From contig CALLHT010000051.1 of assembly GCA_938009335.1 (NCBI GenBank), positions 1-13,526 of the forward strand: a stretch of DNA of 13,526 nucleotides, written 5' to 3'. The translations under genes and the position numbers were made by a program. Under the pieces are notes generated by a model. It saw only the letters and a program-made list of their open reading frames with translations. It was not told the origin of the DNA and did not search any database. This document shows positions 13,401 to 13,526 of the stretch, one piece after another. The DNA is from an uncultured Rhizobiaceae group bacterium (GTDB taxonomy: Bacteria > Pseudomonadota > Alphaproteobacteria > Rhizobiales > Rhizobiaceae). Every line of letters starts with the position of its first letter. Position 1 is the first letter of the stretch.

Positions 13401-13526
13401 CTATGTTCCCCCTTCTGCATCAGTTTCTTCCAGCCAGGCAGGCAACATGATTCTGAAGGTTGTTCCCTTCTTATGGCTATCGCACTCTACAATTCCACCG
13501 TGTTGCTCAATCACCTTAGCAACGAG
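13401..13526 (-). CDS. ntrB: Nitrogen sensor kinase NtrB (C-terminal 41 residues, gene continues outside)
   Basis: Only the last 41 codons are in the window; the rest lies beyond base 13526. They read LVAKVIEQHGGIVECDS, then HKKGTTFRIMLPAW, then a short acidic tail and a TAG at 13401-13403. This is the end of a histidine-kinase ATPase domain: the helix after the G2 box, HGG, and the final beta-strand ending in LPAW, as in NtrB. Position directly before ntrC, with a 2-bp gap, makes ntrB the natural identity. NtrB is the cytoplasmic, PII-controlled kinase/phosphatase of NtrC. Nothing more of its domains can be checked here. Confidence 0.9.
   Translation of the reverse strand, partial: LVAKVIEQHGGIVECDSHKKGTTFRIMLPAWLEETDAEGGT

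Noticed and set aside
1..13526. Phage, transposon, CRISPR, toxin-antitoxin or defence system
   Set aside because: Every substantial open region is explained by core genes; the name MazG does not imply a MazEF toxin-antitoxin module here, as no mazE/mazF homologue is present.

Overview
The window is chromosomal DNA from an alphaproteobacterium, just under half GC by eye. It is packed with conserved housekeeping and regulatory genes. I see no mobile element, CRISPR array, tRNA or rRNA. The order ntrB-ntrC-ntrY-ntrX-trkA-trkH-hfq-hflX-mazG, with tatD and a PhnP-like hydrolase beyond, matches what I recall of Hyphomicrobiales (Rhizobiales) and, in part, Rhodobacterales chromosomes. The Hfq sequence (VNGVKL, FDNFCVLLRRDG, YKHAIST) is typical of alphaproteobacteria. 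I cannot fix the genus.

Layout. (1) Positions 1-1388, plus strand: the 3' part of tatD, a metallo-beta-lactamase-fold hydrolase overlapping it by ATGA, and a small two-helix DUF2798-type membrane protein starting right after the hydrolase stop. (2) Positions 1491-2536, minus strand: a secreted DUF922-type protein with an HEXXH motif, followed by a VOC/glyoxalase-fold protein. (3) Positions 2649-3506, plus strand: mazG, divergent from the DUF922 gene and convergent with hflX, with 2 bp between stop codons. (4) Positions 3509-5274, minus strand: hfq and hflX with their own promoter and an unusual A-rich leader. (5) Positions 5291-11845, minus strand: a tight ntrY-ntrX-trkA-trkH operon that joins a nitrogen/redox two-component system to K+ uptake. 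(6) Positions 11959-13526, minus strand: ntrC and the 3' end of ntrB.

How the genes work together. NtrB/NtrC is the classic nitrogen-limitation pair and NtrY/NtrX its membrane-bound paralogue. TrkA and TrkH form the gated K+ uptake system. Hfq is the RNA chaperone for small RNAs. HflX is a ribosome-associated GTPase. MazG and TatD are quality-control and nuclease-type housekeeping enzymes.

What stands out. Both response regulators have AAA+ domains but lack the GAFTGA loop that contacts sigma-54. NtrC also has Glu-Glu in place of Asp-Glu in Walker B, which points to sigma-54-independent activation of the kind known for Rhodobacter capsulatus NtrC. The hfq leader carries twelve consecutive ARN triplets ending 10 nt before the start codon, an unusually clear candidate Hfq autoregulatory site, behind a near-consensus promoter and a 7-bp inverted repeat. 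TrkH has Ala in place of the filter glycine in its third pore loop. The rest of the window is ordinary core genome.
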